DNA of 64,000 bases, from positions 806,001-870,000 of the forward strand of contig NC_015583.1 in assembly GCF_000253255.1 (NCBI RefSeq), written 5' to 3'. The position numbers were made by a program, and so were the translations under genes. The notes below the pieces were generated by a model. It did no database searches. It was not told the DNA's origin and worked only from the letters and a program-made list of their open reading frames with translations. Shown here in pieces: positions 63,901 through 64,000 of the stretch (the first letter of the stretch is position 1; every line of letters starts with the position of its first letter). Source of the DNA: Novosphingobium sp. PP1Y (GTDB lineage: Bacteria; Pseudomonadota; Alphaproteobacteria; Sphingomonadales; Sphingomonadaceae).

Positions 63901-64000
63901 TTACCGGCGCGCAGCGGGGGTGGTTGAGCCCGTGATGGGGACTCTCGCTGACTTGCGCTTGGTTTGCCCGGCGCGCTTCGCGGGCGAGGGGGCTTCGATG
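63901..64000 (-). CDS. Possible C-terminal end of a gene cut by the window edge
   Basis: One minus-strand frame is open from the edge to a TAA at 63903-63901 and reads APSPAKRAGQTKRKSARVPI, a Lys/Arg/Pro/Ala-rich tail. Too short to assign; it could be a basic DNA-binding tail or chance. Confidence 0.25.
   Translation of the reverse strand, partial: IEAPSPAKRAGQTKRKSARVPITGSTTPAARR

Overview
The window looks like a chromosomal accessory region (or large plasmid) of a sphingomonad-type alphaproteobacterium such as Novosphingobium, Sphingobium or Sphingomonas. The basis is high-GC coding sequence, three large TonB-dependent receptors each beside a small catabolic cluster, ADP-forming acyl-CoA synthetase and ring-hydroxylating oxygenase genes, and the mix of mobile elements. 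This is inference from gene content; there is no rRNA or housekeeping marker.

Layout. 1-0.85 kb: edge-truncated IS5-type transposase and a 5' gene fragment next to it. 1.2-9.6 kb: a carbohydrate-utilisation-type locus (GPH sugar symporter, GH3 beta-glucosidase, TonB receptor, LacI regulator) that unusually includes a nitrilase with a twin-arginine export signal. 9.9-16.4 kb: aromatic catabolism (MarR, aldehyde dehydrogenase, Rieske oxygenase beta and alpha subunits, a frameshifted TonB receptor). 16.5-22.7 kb: AraC regulator, a second nitrilase broken by one in-frame TAG, an MFS exchanger, a ketopantoate-reductase-like enzyme and a ThDP decarboxylase-like enzyme. 22.8-24.0 kb: decayed IS630. 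25.1-37.6 kb: a seven-gene operon for glycosylated or esterified acids via CoA beta-oxidation (GH3, esterase, thiolase, FadJ-type, MHS transporter, enoyl-CoA hydratase, ADP-forming acyl-CoA synthetase) with a divergent LysR gene and a cupin. 37.7-38.3 kb: internally deleted IS6 remnant. 38.3-46.6 kb: a full Nit1C cluster (flavoprotein, MSMEG_0570-type protein, AIR-synthase-like, GNAT, radical SAM, nitrilase, MSMEG_0572/Sll0783-type protein) plus an LnmK-like gene and a divergent MocR regulator, followed by a TonB receptor closely similar to the one at 5 kb.

49-64 kb is a stack of nested mobile elements. An IS110 fragment and a truncated tyrosine recombinase come first. A parDE toxin-antitoxin pair has been split by an IS66 element between the antitoxin stop and the toxin start. 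That IS66 has had its tnpC gene split by a 2.6-kb element encoding a large serine recombinase. Next come a DDE-type IS with a 40-bp perfect palindrome, and a recombinase-in-trio (RIT) element lying inside an IS91-type element. Two tandem MbcA/ParS-type antitoxin genes without a visible toxin close the window.

Working hypothesis (inference): the catabolic genes could act together on plant nitrile or cyanogenic glycosides and related phenylpropanoid conjugates. TonB receptors would import, GH3 enzymes deglycosylate, nitrilases attack the nitrile, Nit1C handle released cyanide nitrogen, and the oxygenase, ThDP enzyme and beta-oxidation genes take the carbon skeleton. Four reading-frame breaks that look recent (one nonsense codon and three 1-nt indels, two of them in 5-nt homopolymers) need read-level checking before they are treated as biology.
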